Shown here piece by piece: positions 1 to 8,103 of a DNA stretch of 64,000 nucleotides. Within the stretch, counting starts at the first letter, position 1, and every line of letters starts with the position of its first letter. Source of the stretch: Candidatus Stoquefichus massiliensis AP9 (lineage in GTDB: Bacteria > Bacillota_I > Bacilli_A > Erysipelotrichales > Coprobacillaceae). The DNA lies in the NCBI RefSeq assembly GCF_000455285.1, contig NZ_HG005286.1:45796-109795 (forward strand). The letters are read 5' to 3'. A program made the translations under genes and the position numbers. The notes under the pieces are model-generated. The model was not told the origin of the DNA, did not search any database, and saw nothing but the letters and a program-made list of their open reading frames with translations.

Positions 1-47
1 CATTATACAATAATTGCTTATAGAAAACAATTATAAATTCTAAAAAT

Positions 48-77
48 ACCCTCCTACTTCTATATACGCAAAAAATT
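48..77 (-). repeat. 30-bp repeated leader (copy 1)
   Basis: Read on the minus strand, this stretch is identical over 30 bases to positions 56747-56776 on the plus strand. It contains GCGTATATAG followed by a strong ribosome site (AGGAGGG). At the second copy this leader precedes a broken PD-(D/E)XK nuclease/transposase-like gene. Here no start codon follows at a sensible distance before the window edge, so this looks like a leader cut off from its gene. Similarity appears to continue upstream (an AACTTTTTT block) but is weaker. Confidence 0.75.
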
Positions 78-117
78 ATCATTTTTCTTTTTTTATTTTC
101 AAAAAAGTTAAAAAAAT

Positions 118-141
118 AGAGATTTCTGAATAGAAATCTCT
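118..141 (-). terminator. Terminator of the EIIC operon
   Basis: The perfect 9-bp stem AGAGATTTC/GAAATCTCT has a 6-base loop just past the stop codon of the EIIC gene. On the minus strand it is followed by a T-rich run (TATTTTTTTAA). This is the form of a Rho-independent terminator. Confidence 0.8.
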
Positions 142-148
142 CTTAACC

Positions 149-1429
149 TTATTCAACACCCTCTTTTTCAGCTAGTGACTTCTCATAAACTTTAAAGAAC
201 GGATAATAAACAGCAACACTAATCGCAATTAATACACACATAAAGATAACATTTCTAAAATCCAATGCTGACAAGAACCCTTGTGCAAAGAATGGTGTAA
301 ATGAAGGATCGATAATATACCCCATATTTACAAGACCAATACTTTGAACAAATGCACCTAAGCCAATTGAGATACATGGCATTAATACAAAAGGAATTGC
401 TAAAATTGGATTTAAGACAATTGGACCACCAAAAATAACTGGTTCATTTATACCACAAATTCCTGGAACAACACTTAATCTTCCGATTGATCTTAAATGT
501 TTAACATGTGAAAAACACATTAATAAAACTAATCCTAATGTATTTCCTCCTCCACCAAGAACAGCATAACGATACATCTGTAAGTTCATAACATGAGTTG
601 CACTTTGTCCAGCATTTACCAATTCAGCGTTTAGTCCAGAATTCGTTATTCCTAGAGTAAAGACAATTGGGAAAATAATTGAAGAACCATTAATTCCAAA
701 TAACCATAGAATATTAGAAAAAGCAAAGATTCCCATAAATGCCCATACATTATCAACTCCAGAAATAGCTGGAGTTAAAATACTCATAATCAATTCAGGT
801 AACGCTTTTCCAGATGCTCCCATAACAATTAAATTTAATCCATAAATGATAATAATATTAGCTGCTAGTGGTAATAATGAATTGACGAAGTTTGTTACTG
901 CAGTTGGAACACTTTCTGGAAAAGTAAAGACAACTTTATTCCCAACAATACGACAAATTTCAACTGATAATAAACCAATAATCAAAGCAACAAATAAACC
1001 ATCTGCACCTAAGTAAGTCATTGATAATTGACCCTCTTTAACTGGTGCTGCAATCATTAAAAATACACACATAGAAATAATTCCATTAATGGCTGCTTTC
1101 ATTTTATAACTTTCAGCCAAACAATAACTCACCCCAAAGGATGTGACTAACCCAATCAGTCCCATTGTCATTGTATATGGAATTGTAATCATATCATAAT
1201 TAGCAATTGCCCATTGTTTCCAACCAATCAAAGCTTTTAAGAAAATATTTCCAGTATTCAAATCAACAAGATCCAAATTAATTGGTGGATTGGCTACAAT
1301 CAAAAATATAGATCCCACAACAATTAAAGCTAATGACATCATCATCCCATTAGAAATAGCTTGAAGATGTCTTTGATTCCCTAATTTATTAGCAAGTGGT
1401 GCTAATAATTTCTCTAAACCATTAATCAT
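149..1429 (-). CDS. PTS sugar transporter subunit IIC, lactose/cellobiose family
   Basis: This is the integral-membrane translocation subunit of a phosphotransferase system of the lactose/cellobiose type, importing a beta-glucoside or related disaccharide with phosphorylation. The 426 residues carry many hydrophobic segments. They also show the family signatures GGGGNTLG near residue 295 and INEPVIFGGP near residue 330, where sugar contacts lie in this family. Length is normal for CelB-type IIC. The start has a GGGAGAG site upstream. The gene lies 18 bases after the RarA-C-like gene on the same strand, so the two are probably one operon. No IIA or IIB partner of this family is found in the window. 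The exact substrate cannot be read from sequence. Confidence 0.92.
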   Translation of the reverse strand: MINGLEKLLAPLANKLGNQRHLQAISNGMMMSLALIVVGSIFLIVANPPINLDLVDLNTGNIFLKALIGWKQWAIANYDMITIPYTMTMGLIGLVTSFGVSYCLAESYKMKAAINGIISMCVFLMIAAPVKEGQLSMTYLGADGLFVALIIGLLSVEICRIVGNKVVFTFPESVPTAVTNFVNSLLPLAANIIIIYGLNLIVMGASGKALPELIMSILTPAISGVDNVWAFMGIFAFSNILWLFGINGSSIIFPIVFTLGITNSGLNAELVNAGQSATHVMNLQMYRYAVLGGGGNTLGLVLLMCFSHVKHLRSIGRLSVVPGICGINEPVIFGGPIVLNPILAIPFVLMPCISIGLGAFVQSIGLVNMGYIIDPSFTPFFAQGFLSALDFRNVIFMCVLIAISVAVYYPFFKVYEKSLAEKEGVE

Positions 1430-1447
1430 TTTCTTTCTCTCCCTATC

Positions 1448-2059
1448 TTAAAATTGCCATCCGTTAAACTTAAATGCTGAATCCACAACATTTTCTGGAT
1501 CATATTCTTCTAATATTTCTGCATATCTTTCTTTATAATCATTGTCAATTTCCTTTTGGGGAATCACTTTACTTGCTTCATTTAAGAAATGGAAAGAATC
1601 TCTACCCATTGCTTGTCCTCGTTGAGTGTGCTTATCTAAAGCGTAATCAGGTACTTCTGGGAATTTACCCATCGCAAAAGATTTAATACAAATATTCTTC
1701 AATAAATCACTAGATCTGTCTTTTTCGCATTGACACATATAACGAATTGCATGAATAAAATAAATTGGTCTATCACCATCTGCATATTCAAATTCTCTAC
1801 TCATACGATATAAATTATTTACCATAATTGCAGCCATTGGATTACCCATACCAATATCTTCAACTGAGATTGTTAATAATCTTCTCCATAACTTTTCTTC
1901 TAATTGTGGAGATGAAACATAAAGTTCATAAGCAAACATACATGCCTGTTCTTCTAACCCTCTACGAATAGATTTTTGTAATGCTGAGATGACTTCATCG
2001 CCAGCATACCCATTTCTTGTTGTGATTTTTGACCATGGATCATACATTGTTTTTGCCAT
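1448..2059 (-). CDS. Stand-alone RarA/MgsA C-terminal-like protein
   Basis: This 203-residue soluble protein resembles the C-terminal oligomerisation part of RarA (MgsA), a clamp-loader-like AAA+ ATPase active at stalled forks. The stretch LWRRLLTISVEDIGMGNP near residues 57-74 matches the RarA pattern of an arginine pair followed by SEDIG and a proline. No Walker A or B motif is present, so the ATPase part is absent rather than broken. The start has an AAAGGGG site. The gene precedes a PTS IIC on the same strand and is divergent from an RpiR regulator, which ties it to sugar uptake rather than DNA repair. Its function is unknown; similarity to RarA is by eye. Confidence 0.6.
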   Translation of the reverse strand: MAKTMYDPWSKITTRNGYAGDEVISALQKSIRRGLEEQACMFAYELYVSSPQLEEKLWRRLLTISVEDIGMGNPMAAIMVNNLYRMSREFEYADGDRPIYFIHAIRYMCQCEKDRSSDLLKNICIKSFAMGKFPEVPDYALDKHTQRGQAMGRDSFHFLNEASKVIPQKEIDNDYKERYAEILEEYDPENVVDSAFKFNGWQF

Positions 2060-2115
2060 AATTTCTTGCCCCTTTCTTTTTTATATGACATAATTGTGCT
2101 AGGAGGTGAATTCTC

Positions 2116-2784
2116 ATGAATATTGTACATTTATCAGAGAAATATGAATTAAATGACTTAGAACTTCAAATTGTTTCTTATATGAAAGATCATATGAACG
2201 AACTTAAATCAATTGGTATACGTCAAATGGCAAAAGATAACTATACAAGTACATCAACCATTTATAAACTTTGTAATAAGTTTGGATTTGAGGGGTATAG
2301 TGATATGATTTATCATCTGACATCTACCAAAGATACATCTCATGATTTTCATCATCGTTATCATGAATATCAATCCCAATTTTCTCAATTACTACAAGAT
2401 ACTTCGAAACGTATTGTTGTTTTTGGATTAGGTTTTTCAGCACCTATTGCAGAATATATGCAACAGCGACTCACACTACTCAATTATCAAGCTATGTGCG
2501 TTGTCCATATGGAAATGTTTAGCCAAATCTTCAATAAAGATACAATTTTAATAGTTATCTCATATTCTGGTAAAACACCACGCTTAAATGAAATAGTAGA
2601 AACTGCTTATCAAAATCAAGTTCCCATTATCAGTTTCATTGGTAATCAAGATTCACCTATTTTTAATTATTCTTCATTACCTGTACTCATTGGTCAATAT
2701 GATTCTTTTTCTCATGATTTAAATCGAAAAAATACGTTCTTTGGTGAATCCATTATTGCCTTTGAAACATTACTATTTTCTTAA
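2116..2784 (+). CDS. RpiR/MurR-family transcriptional regulator
   Basis: This is a sugar-phosphate-responsive DNA-binding regulator. Residues 1-75 form the helix-turn-helix of the RpiR family (YTSTSTIYKLCNKFGFEGYSD). Residues 95-220 form a SIS domain (VVFGLGFSAPIAEY, VISYSGKTP) that binds a phosphosugar. At 222 residues it is shorter than the usual 250-280. It has a strong AGGAGG site, and only 56 bases separate its start from the divergent RarA-C-like/EIIC operon. That layout makes it the likely regulator of those genes; the ligand would be the phosphosugar the PTS makes. The regulatory link is inferred from position. Confidence 0.88.
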   Translation: MNIVHLSEKYELNDLELQIVSYMKDHMNELKSIGIRQMAKDNYTSTSTIYKLCNKFGFEGYSDMIYHLTSTKDTSHDFHHRYHEYQSQFSQLLQDTSKRIVVFGLGFSAPIAEYMQQRLTLLNYQAMCVVHMEMFSQIFNKDTILIVISYSGKTPRLNEIVETAYQNQVPIISFIGNQDSPIFNYSSLPVLIGQYDSFSHDLNRKNTFFGESIIAFETLLFS

Positions 2785-2841
2785 GCCATCCTCATTATAC
2801 AAATAACGACAAACAAATTATATTGGTTTTATCAATAAAAA

Positions 2842-2868
2842 AACATGTTATGAAATTTATAACATGTT
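2842..2868 (+). terminator. Terminator after the RpiR gene
   Basis: The perfect 10-bp stem AACATGTTAT/ATAACATGTT has a GAAATTT loop and is followed by TTCTTAT. An A-run on the other side lets it also act on the minus strand. It separates the RpiR gene from the next plus-strand gene. Confidence 0.75.
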
Positions 2869-2933
2869 TTCTTATACCATTGCGTTCAAGCTCTTATATA
2901 TGATATGATAATCTTAAAGAAAAGAGGGGTATC

Positions 2934-3587
2934 ATGGAGGAAAAAATTTTTGCTAGGGGATATTGTTTTGCTAAAATATTTATATTCTTTGTACTAGGGT
3001 GTTTAATTGGTACATATTATGAAGAAATATTATGGTTTGTCAGATTTGGAGAATGGGTTAATCGTCAAGGAATGATTTATGGTCCGTTTAGTCCTATTTA
3101 TGGGGTTGGTGTTGCCATATTTGTAGTCATATTAGGTAAGCATAATGATGAAAGAAGTTGGTTAAAAACTTGGATTTATGCTGCTCTTATTGGTGGTGGT
3201 ACGGAATTTATGACAAGCTGGATTGCTGATGTATGTTTTGGAGTTATCTTTTGGGATTATTCACATATGTTTTTAAATATTATGGGACGTACAACATTAC
3301 CTTTCATGGTAGGATGGGGTGTTGGTGGTATGATTCTTATGAAAGTCATCTATCCCTTTGTTTCAAAATGGGTTGAAAAGATTCCATATAAGATTGCTCA
3401 TCCAATCTATATAATTTCAGTTATCTTTATTACCTTTGATCTCATTGTAACATATAGTGCATTTGGAAGAATGGCTTTTAGAGATCAAGGTAAAAAACCT
3501 TTTACATTTATTGGAGAAATATATGATAAAATTTATGATGATGAATTTATGTATAAGAAATTTCCTGTTATGAGTCCAAAAGAATAA
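2934..3587 (+). CDS. CmpB-family putative membrane protein (ABC-transporter type IV)
   Basis: This 217-residue membrane protein has about five or six hydrophobic segments and belongs to the group annotated as putative ABC transporter permease of the CmpB type. Seen in the sequence are the family-like N-terminal stretch with YEEILW near residue 27, RQGMIYGPFSPIYG near residues 43-56, and a WDYS element near residue 104. Despite the family name, no ATPase partner lies nearby, and the family's function is poorly known. The gene stands alone, with its own ribosome site (GAGGGG) and a terminator on each side. Confidence 0.75.
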   Translation: MEEKIFARGYCFAKIFIFFVLGCLIGTYYEEILWFVRFGEWVNRQGMIYGPFSPIYGVGVAIFVVILGKHNDERSWLKTWIYAALIGGGTEFMTSWIADVCFGVIFWDYSHMFLNIMGRTTLPFMVGWGVGGMILMKVIYPFVSKWVEKIPYKIAHPIYIISVIFITFDLIVTYSAFGRMAFRDQGKKPFTFIGEIYDKIYDDEFMYKKFPVMSPKE

Positions 3588-3647
3588 ATAAAAACATATA
3601 TAAACTATATAAGGTTTTTTCTTACTTAAAGTAATGATATTTAAAAG

Positions 3648-3700
3648 AGATTTCAAAATCTATTGTATTCTTCAATATATTTTGAAATCTTTTATTTTTA
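3648..3700 (+). terminator. Terminator after the CmpB-family gene
   Basis: A perfect 12-bp stem, AGATTTCAAAAT at 3648-3659 pairing with ATTTTGAAATCT at 3679-3690, is followed by TTTATTTTTATTTATT. It stands about 60 bases past the stop codon. Confidence 0.8.
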
Positions 3701-3783
3701 TTTATTCATAATAGAGCAAGAACCTACTTTTTTACTTAATACAAAATTCTTATCACTTATTTATTATTATAAACTTATAGTAT

Positions 3784-3886
3784 AAGCGAGAAAAAACAAT
3801 GAATAAAAGGTTATGCCTTCAATTTATAATTAGCAAAATAACTATATCTCACAGTTTACCAAATATATAAGACGTTTTTCTCGCTT
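3784..3886. repeat. 103-bp segment bounded by 12-bp inverted repeats
   Basis: AAGCGAGAAAAA begins at 3784 and its exact reverse complement TTTTTCTCGCTT ends at 3886, enclosing about 79 bases. The form resembles a very small non-autonomous element or a long-range hairpin. No obvious target duplication was seen. The rest of the 3588-4070 gap holds no gene I can support; one stretch near 3890-3990 reads on the minus strand as a short peptide-like fragment with stops, possibly an eroded gene. Confidence 0.35.
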
Positions 3887-4070
3887 TAAATTCCTTATTG
3901 ATAATATTTCCAAAGAGAGTTACCTTCTGTCTCACTATCAAGGATAAATGCTTGCCACTATTGTTGTTGTGTTTGTAAATATATCATTTACTTCTCTATT
4001 TCACAAACTTCTATCAATTATTTCTTGATAATTTGTTGCTAAGTACCTTAAATATCCTTAAAATACTCAT

Positions 4071-5273
4071 TTATCCTATCACTTCCATGATATTTTTGAT
4101 ACAGATAGCAATAGTTATCATCAAAATAACAACTCCCATACCATTACTTAACTTTCCATTACGATACTTACCTAGTTTCTTATCATTCATACATATCATT
4201 AAGAAAATAGCCATAATAGGCAATATAATAGCATTAGCACCTTGTGCAATTAATATTAATTCTGTAGGTGTAGAATGATTGAATGCGGTTAAAATCATAC
4301 CAAATCCAATCACTACTAACCAAATGAATTGAAATCTCTTAGATTTCATATCCTGCTGTATACCTAATATACCACTTGTTGCATAAGCAGCTGCAAGTGG
4401 TGCTGTAATTGTTGATGTCAATCCTGCAGCAAATAATCCAATACTCACTAAGATAGTTGCAAAGTCTCCTAATATTGGCTGTAATGCTTTGGCTAAGTCA
4501 CCACCACTTTGAATTTGTAATCCCGCACAGTTCGTAGCAGCAACAGTTACAATACACATTGAAACAATACCACCTAATCCAATTGATAGAAAAGTATCTA
4601 TTCTAGCATCTTGAATATCTTCTTTATTCTTCCAACGTTGAGCAGCACTAGATGAATGAAGAAATAAATTATAAGGAACTACAGTTGTTCCAATTAACCC
4701 TACTACACTTAACCAATCAACATTATGAAAACTTGGAATAAATCCTTTCAAAACCTCTCCCATATCTGGTTTTGAAAGAATTGTAGTGAGAATAAATGCA
4801 AATGCCATCACAAATACCAATCCAGTTAAAAACTTCTCTATGTAATAATAACTACCTGAAAACAAAAGTACAATAGCAATGACTCCAATAATCAAAGCAA
4901 TAGTTTTCATTGAAATTTGAGGTACTAGACTTTGAAAACCCATTGCTCCTCCAGTTAGGTTACCAGTTTCATAAGCAATATTTCCAATGAAAATAGCACT
5001 CACAACAATCATTGTCATAATCGTTCTGATACCTTTATGATGAATACGTTCTCTAATGTTTTCTCCTAATCCTTGACCCGTTACAATACCCAATCTTGCT
5101 GCCATTTCTTGAAACATGATAGTCGCTATAGTTGAAAACATAACCACCCATAATAAAGTATAACCATAACTTGCGCCTGAATTAGAACACACTGTAATTG
5201 TTCCCGGTCCTATAAATGCAGCTGCAACTAATGCTCCAGGTCCAATATTCTTTAATCTATTGATTAACTTCAT
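4071..5273 (-). CDS. Divergent Nramp-family cation transporter
   Basis: This 400-residue, roughly 11-segment membrane protein has the Nramp fold signature: a GPGALVAAAFIGPG start in the first helix and a VVPYNLFLHSS motif in the sixth. Canonical Nramps bind Mn/Fe through DPGN in helix 1 and MPH in helix 6. Here these are GPGT (residues 22-25) and VPY, so the metal-binding Asp, Asn and Met are all missing. Such divergent members are known to differ in ion choice, including Mg-transporting relatives. I therefore do not call it MntH. It follows a peptide deformylase gene by 19 bases on the same strand. A metal link between the two (deformylase needs a divalent metal) is possible but inferred. 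Confidence 0.8.
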   Translation of the reverse strand: MKLINRLKNIGPGALVAAAFIGPGTITVCSNSGASYGYTLLWVVMFSTIATIMFQEMAARLGIVTGQGLGENIRERIHHKGIRTIMTMIVVSAIFIGNIAYETGNLTGGAMGFQSLVPQISMKTIALIIGVIAIVLLFSGSYYYIEKFLTGLVFVMAFAFILTTILSKPDMGEVLKGFIPSFHNVDWLSVVGLIGTTVVPYNLFLHSSSAAQRWKNKEDIQDARIDTFLSIGLGGIVSMCIVTVAATNCAGLQIQSGGDLAKALQPILGDFATILVSIGLFAAGLTSTITAPLAAAYATSGILGIQQDMKSKRFQFIWLVVIGFGMILTAFNHSTPTELILIAQGANAIILPIMAIFLMICMNDKKLGKYRNGKLSNGMGVVILMITIAICIKNIMEVIG

Positions 5274-5292
5274 TTATATCATTCCCTTTTCT

Positions 5293-5706
5293 TTAAATCA
5301 GAATTCCATTACAATGATCTATCTCATGTTGAATAATTTGTGCAGTCACATCACTAAAAGTCTTGATTTTTATTTTAAAATTCTCATCATAATACTGTAC
5401 TTTAATTTTCTCATATCTCTTTGTTTTCTTTGTCCCTTGATGACATAAACAAGCTTCTTCTGCTTCGTAATGACGTCCACTTGTTTTCATAACAATAGGA
5501 TTAATCATAACAAGTTCTTTACTATTATCCATAACAATAATAATTCTTTTATGTTCATTAATCATATTTGCAGCCATTCCTACACAAAATTCCTGACGGG
5601 AATGCATTGTATCTTTTAAATCTTGAACAATATATAGATCATCTTTTGTAGCTTCAGTTGATTGACCACTTAATAAAAATTGATCAGTAATTATTTCTCT
5701 TAACAT
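5293..5706 (-). CDS. Peptide deformylase
   Basis: This metalloenzyme removes the formyl group from N-terminal methionine of new proteins. All three motifs are visible: motif I as VGMAAN, motif II as EEACLC (the Cys is a metal ligand; the family norm is EGCLS), and motif III as HEIDH with both His ligands and catalytic Glu. The chosen ATG at 5706 has GGAG seven bases upstream; an in-frame ATG at 5730 would add eight residues but lacks such a site. The product is 137 residues, short for the family (about 150-190), and resembles the small second deformylases of some Firmicutes. It heads a two-gene unit with the Nramp gene. Confidence 0.88.
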   Translation of the reverse strand: MLREIITDQFLLSGQSTEATKDDLYIVQDLKDTMHSRQEFCVGMAANMINEHKRIIIVMDNSKELVMINPIVMKTSGRHYEAEEACLCHQGTKKTKRYEKIKVQYYDENFKIKIKTFSDVTAQIIQHEIDHCNGILI

Positions 5707-5802
5707 AACTTTCTCCTTTATTATATCCATGAATATCTATTATTAAAATTCATGAATACTTATTATCTCTTTTTTCTTTATTATAACATATAATTTAATT
5801 TC

Positions 5803-6243
5803 TCATAAACTTTCTTCATCTTTATCACTATACTGATACATCAATAATCCTAAAACAACAATTAAACATCCTATCAATTTATACATAGAAAACATATAAT
5901 ATATGAAATAATCTAATACAATACTAGTTGATAATTGAGCAATAAATGTAATAAGTGTTAATTTCACTGGTGAAATTTTTACTACTATAATATTTAAGAT
6001 AAAGATATTGAAAACTCCAATAATTCCTCCAGTTAATAAGATAGGCTGATCATATATATATGAGAAATCTATATTCAATTCTACTCCAACCCCTAACACA
6101 ATAAGCAGACTTGTGATCAATCCAGTCAGATAATTAAAAAATGTACTTTGATACACCCCTACTCTTTGAGATAAATAACTATTAACAGAACGACTCAAGA
6201 CGATCGTTATACCTGTTAACATCGCACATAGAACTGATATCAT
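5803..6243 (-). CDS. DMT-superfamily transporter, YdcZ type (second half of pair)
   Basis: This small membrane protein of 146 residues has about five hydrophobic helices and belongs to the YdcZ-type branch of the drug/metabolite transporters. The N-terminal pattern GITIVLSRSVNSYLSQRVGVYQ shows the recurring short-chain feature of a polar N/S/Q cluster in helix 1 and a GVYQSTF turn. It overlaps its upstream neighbour by four bases (ATGA), and the two are related to each other. They probably form a heterodimeric exporter, as paired small transporters do. The transported compound is unknown. Confidence 0.82.
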   Translation of the reverse strand: MISVLCAMLTGITIVLSRSVNSYLSQRVGVYQSTFFNYLTGLITSLLIVLGVGVELNIDFSYIYDQPILLTGGIIGVFNIFILNIIVVKISPVKLTLITFIAQLSTSIVLDYFIYYMFSMYKLIGCLIVVLGLLMYQYSDKDEESL

Positions 6244-6659
6244 AACATCATCACCCCTATACCTATCATCACAACAATAAGACTCATCATTTTAGATAGA
6301 GTCAACTTCTTTTTAATTGTTCCTAACCATCCTTGTTGTTCTAATATGAGGGATATTATCATTTGTCCTAATAAACCTAGCGCAGTTAATAATGCTGCCC
6401 CTAACTCTCCTACTGTCATCACATTAAAAACAACAGTCAAAACACCAATCACTCCTCCACTATATAAAATCAATGGAATATGTTTTTGAAAAGAAATCTT
6501 CTCCTTTTTAATAACCATCATAACAACAAAAGTACATAATCCAATAAAATGAATAACAACAGTAGATACATAGACACCATAATAATCAGATAAATGTCCA
6601 TTAAAAATGTTCATAACAGTAATAATCATTCCACTGATTAACGCTAATAATATAATCAT
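6240..6659 (-). CDS. DMT-superfamily transporter, YdcZ type (first half of pair)
   Basis: This 139-residue protein with about five hydrophobic helices is paralogous to the gene downstream (shared plan: NIFNGHLSDYYGVYVSTVV here against SRSVNSYLSQRVGVYQSTFF there). The two halves overlap by four bases, which suggests coupled translation and fixed stoichiometry. The gene is divergent from a Crp/Fnr regulator. A TATAAT at 6678-6683 (minus strand) and a near-perfect palindrome at 6701-6726 lie directly upstream, so regulator and transporter probably form one control unit. Substrate unknown. Confidence 0.82.
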   Translation of the reverse strand: MIILLALISGMIITVMNIFNGHLSDYYGVYVSTVVIHFIGLCTFVVMMVIKKEKISFQKHIPLILYSGGVIGVLTVVFNVMTVGELGAALLTALGLLGQMIISLILEQQGWLGTIKKKLTLSKMMSLIVVMIGIGVMML

Positions 6660-6677
6660 ATTCTATCCTCCCATTGC

Positions 6678-6683
6678 ATTATA
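6678..6683 (-). promoter_or_regulatory. -10 box of the DMT pair
   Basis: TATAAT on the minus strand lies 19-24 bases upstream of the DMT start. A weak -35 (TTAGAA) sits 16 bases further upstream and overlaps the right edge of the Crp/Fnr-type palindrome, which would place the regulator at or next to the -35. Confidence 0.55.
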
Positions 6684-6700
6684 AGCGTTATCTATTGATT

Positions 6701-6726
6701 TCTAATAGGACATATGTCATATTAGA
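6701..6726. promoter_or_regulatory. Candidate Crp/Fnr-type operator
   Basis: This is a 26-bp palindrome with 13-bp arms and one mismatch: TCTAATAGGACAT and ATGTCATATTAGA. It lies between the divergent DMT genes and the Crp/Fnr regulator gene, in the position expected for an autoregulated operator. Size and symmetry fit a Crp/Fnr dimer site. Binding is inferred. Confidence 0.6.
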
Positions 6727-6739
6727 TATGGTGATATTA

Positions 6740-7414
6740 ATGAAAACAAAAGAACTCTATATAAATCTGTTAAGAGATAATCATATCATGAATGAATCAA
6801 GCTATCAATATTTTGAATTATATCAATTTCATAAAGGTGAATATCTTCTCATGCAAGGTCAAAGATTAGATTATTTATATATATTAGTTGAAGGTAAACT
6901 TAAAATTAGTCATACAACAGCTAATGGTTTAACTATTTTAAATTGTTTTGCTTATCCTATTTACATTCTAGGTGAGGTTGAGTTTTTAAATCACAAAGAT
7001 GTCATTAACAATATTTATGCGTTAGAAGATACATATTGTCTACGTCTTTCTATTGAACTTTATCAGGAAATCTTATTTCATGATTCTATTTTTATGTGTT
7101 ATCTAGCTAAATCCATTGCTTATAAATTATATAATACAAACCATAATTCTTCTATTTCTTTAAATTATCCTGTTGAAAACAGATTAGCTTCTTATTTGGT
7201 GGCTTGTGAAAAAGAGGGAGTCATAGAAGATAACTTTGTTTTAGTTGCTGAGATGATTGGTTGTAGTTATCGACAGTTGCAAAGAGTTTTAAATAGTTTT
7301 TGTCAAAAGAAATATGTTAAAAAAATAAAAAGAAGTTGTTATGAAATACTTGATGAAAGTATTTTAAAACAACTTAGTAAGGATTTGTATTTATTGCAAA
7401 ACAAATGGGAGTAG
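6740..7414 (+). CDS. Crp/Fnr-family transcriptional regulator
   Basis: Residues about 20-120 form a cyclic-nucleotide-binding-type beta barrel (FHKGEYLLMQGQRLDYLYILVEGKL), and residues about 150-200 a Crp-type winged helix (VENRLASYLV, MIGCSYRQLQRVLNSF). No cysteine cluster for an iron-sulfur centre is seen at the N-terminus. The start at 6740 is preferred: it has GGTGA five bases upstream, whereas the upstream in-frame starts at 6674 and 6728 would run through or abut the palindromic operator and lack a ribosome site. The product is 224 residues. It is divergent from a paired DMT exporter and probably controls it. Confidence 0.85.
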   Translation: MKTKELYINLLRDNHIMNESSYQYFELYQFHKGEYLLMQGQRLDYLYILVEGKLKISHTTANGLTILNCFAYPIYILGEVEFLNHKDVINNIYALEDTYCLRLSIELYQEILFHDSIFMCYLAKSIAYKLYNTNHNSSISLNYPVENRLASYLVACEKEGVIEDNFVLVAEMIGCSYRQLQRVLNSFCQKKYVKKIKRSCYEILDESILKQLSKDLYLLQNKWE

Positions 7415-7557
7415 GCTCCTCAAACATAACAATTATACATTTGAGTTTCTTTGCTTGCGAGAGTGGGAAACTCAAAAGAATCAGTTCTTATAAAACCCAC
7501 TATATTTATATAAAAACTTATAGTCTATATTCTAGATATATCTATTTTTGATATTGG

Positions 7558-7941
7558 TTACATTTTAAGAAAAATGATAATGCTCATCATTATAGCAATA
7601 ACAAAAATAAATATACCAGTTCCAATCAAATACCTTTTAATTGTAGTCATTTGATGAACATTCTCCAAAATCTCACTAACTTCTATTGACATATCTGCAC
7701 CAGCTTTAGAACTATGTTGTGAATAGATGTCCATAGGGTCACTTTCTTTTCCTTTTAACAAATAGTCTGTTGTTACACCAAATATCTCACTTAAACGGAT
7801 AATCTTATCACTATCTGGCAAAGACTGATCAGTTTCCCACTTTGATACAGCTTGTCTTGTGACGCTCATTAAAGAAGCAAGTTCTTCTTGAGAAATACCT
7901 TTTACATTTCGTAAATGAATAAGTTGTTTTGATACGCTCAT
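7558..7941 (-). CDS. XRE-family regulator with a C-terminal membrane anchor
   Basis: Residues 1-65 form a classic Cro/C1-type helix-turn-helix (ISQEELASLMSVTRQAVSKWE) ending in the typical TTDYLL. The C-terminus (about residues 103-126) is one hydrophobic helix, so the regulator is probably membrane-tethered. The 127-residue protein has a strong AAGGAGG site. Small membrane-bound XRE proteins of this type are common in Bacillota; their signals are mostly unknown. No obvious target lies next to it; the 7942-8190 gap upstream holds only a short repeat. Confidence 0.88.
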   Translation of the reverse strand: MSVSKQLIHLRNVKGISQEELASLMSVTRQAVSKWETDQSLPDSDKIIRLSEIFGVTTDYLLKGKESDPMDIYSQHSSKAGADMSIEVSEILENVHQMTTIKRYLIGTGIFIFVIAIMMSIIIFLKM

Positions 7942-8103
7942 GTTTATCCTCCTTATAATTCAGCCATTCTTGACTGTACCCCAATAATAGCGTTTTATGT
8001 AGTTGCAATCCACCTACTAGACCCACTCAATTAGACAACTTATAGTTACATAAAGCATAATTATTAGTCAAATTCCAGTTAGTAACTCGTCTTCTAAATC
8101 ATA

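Noticed and set aside
7440-7476. 10-bp inverted repeat TTTGAGTTTC/GAAACTCAAA past the Crp/Fnr gene
   Set aside because: Long loop of 17 bases and no T-run; too weak to call a terminator.
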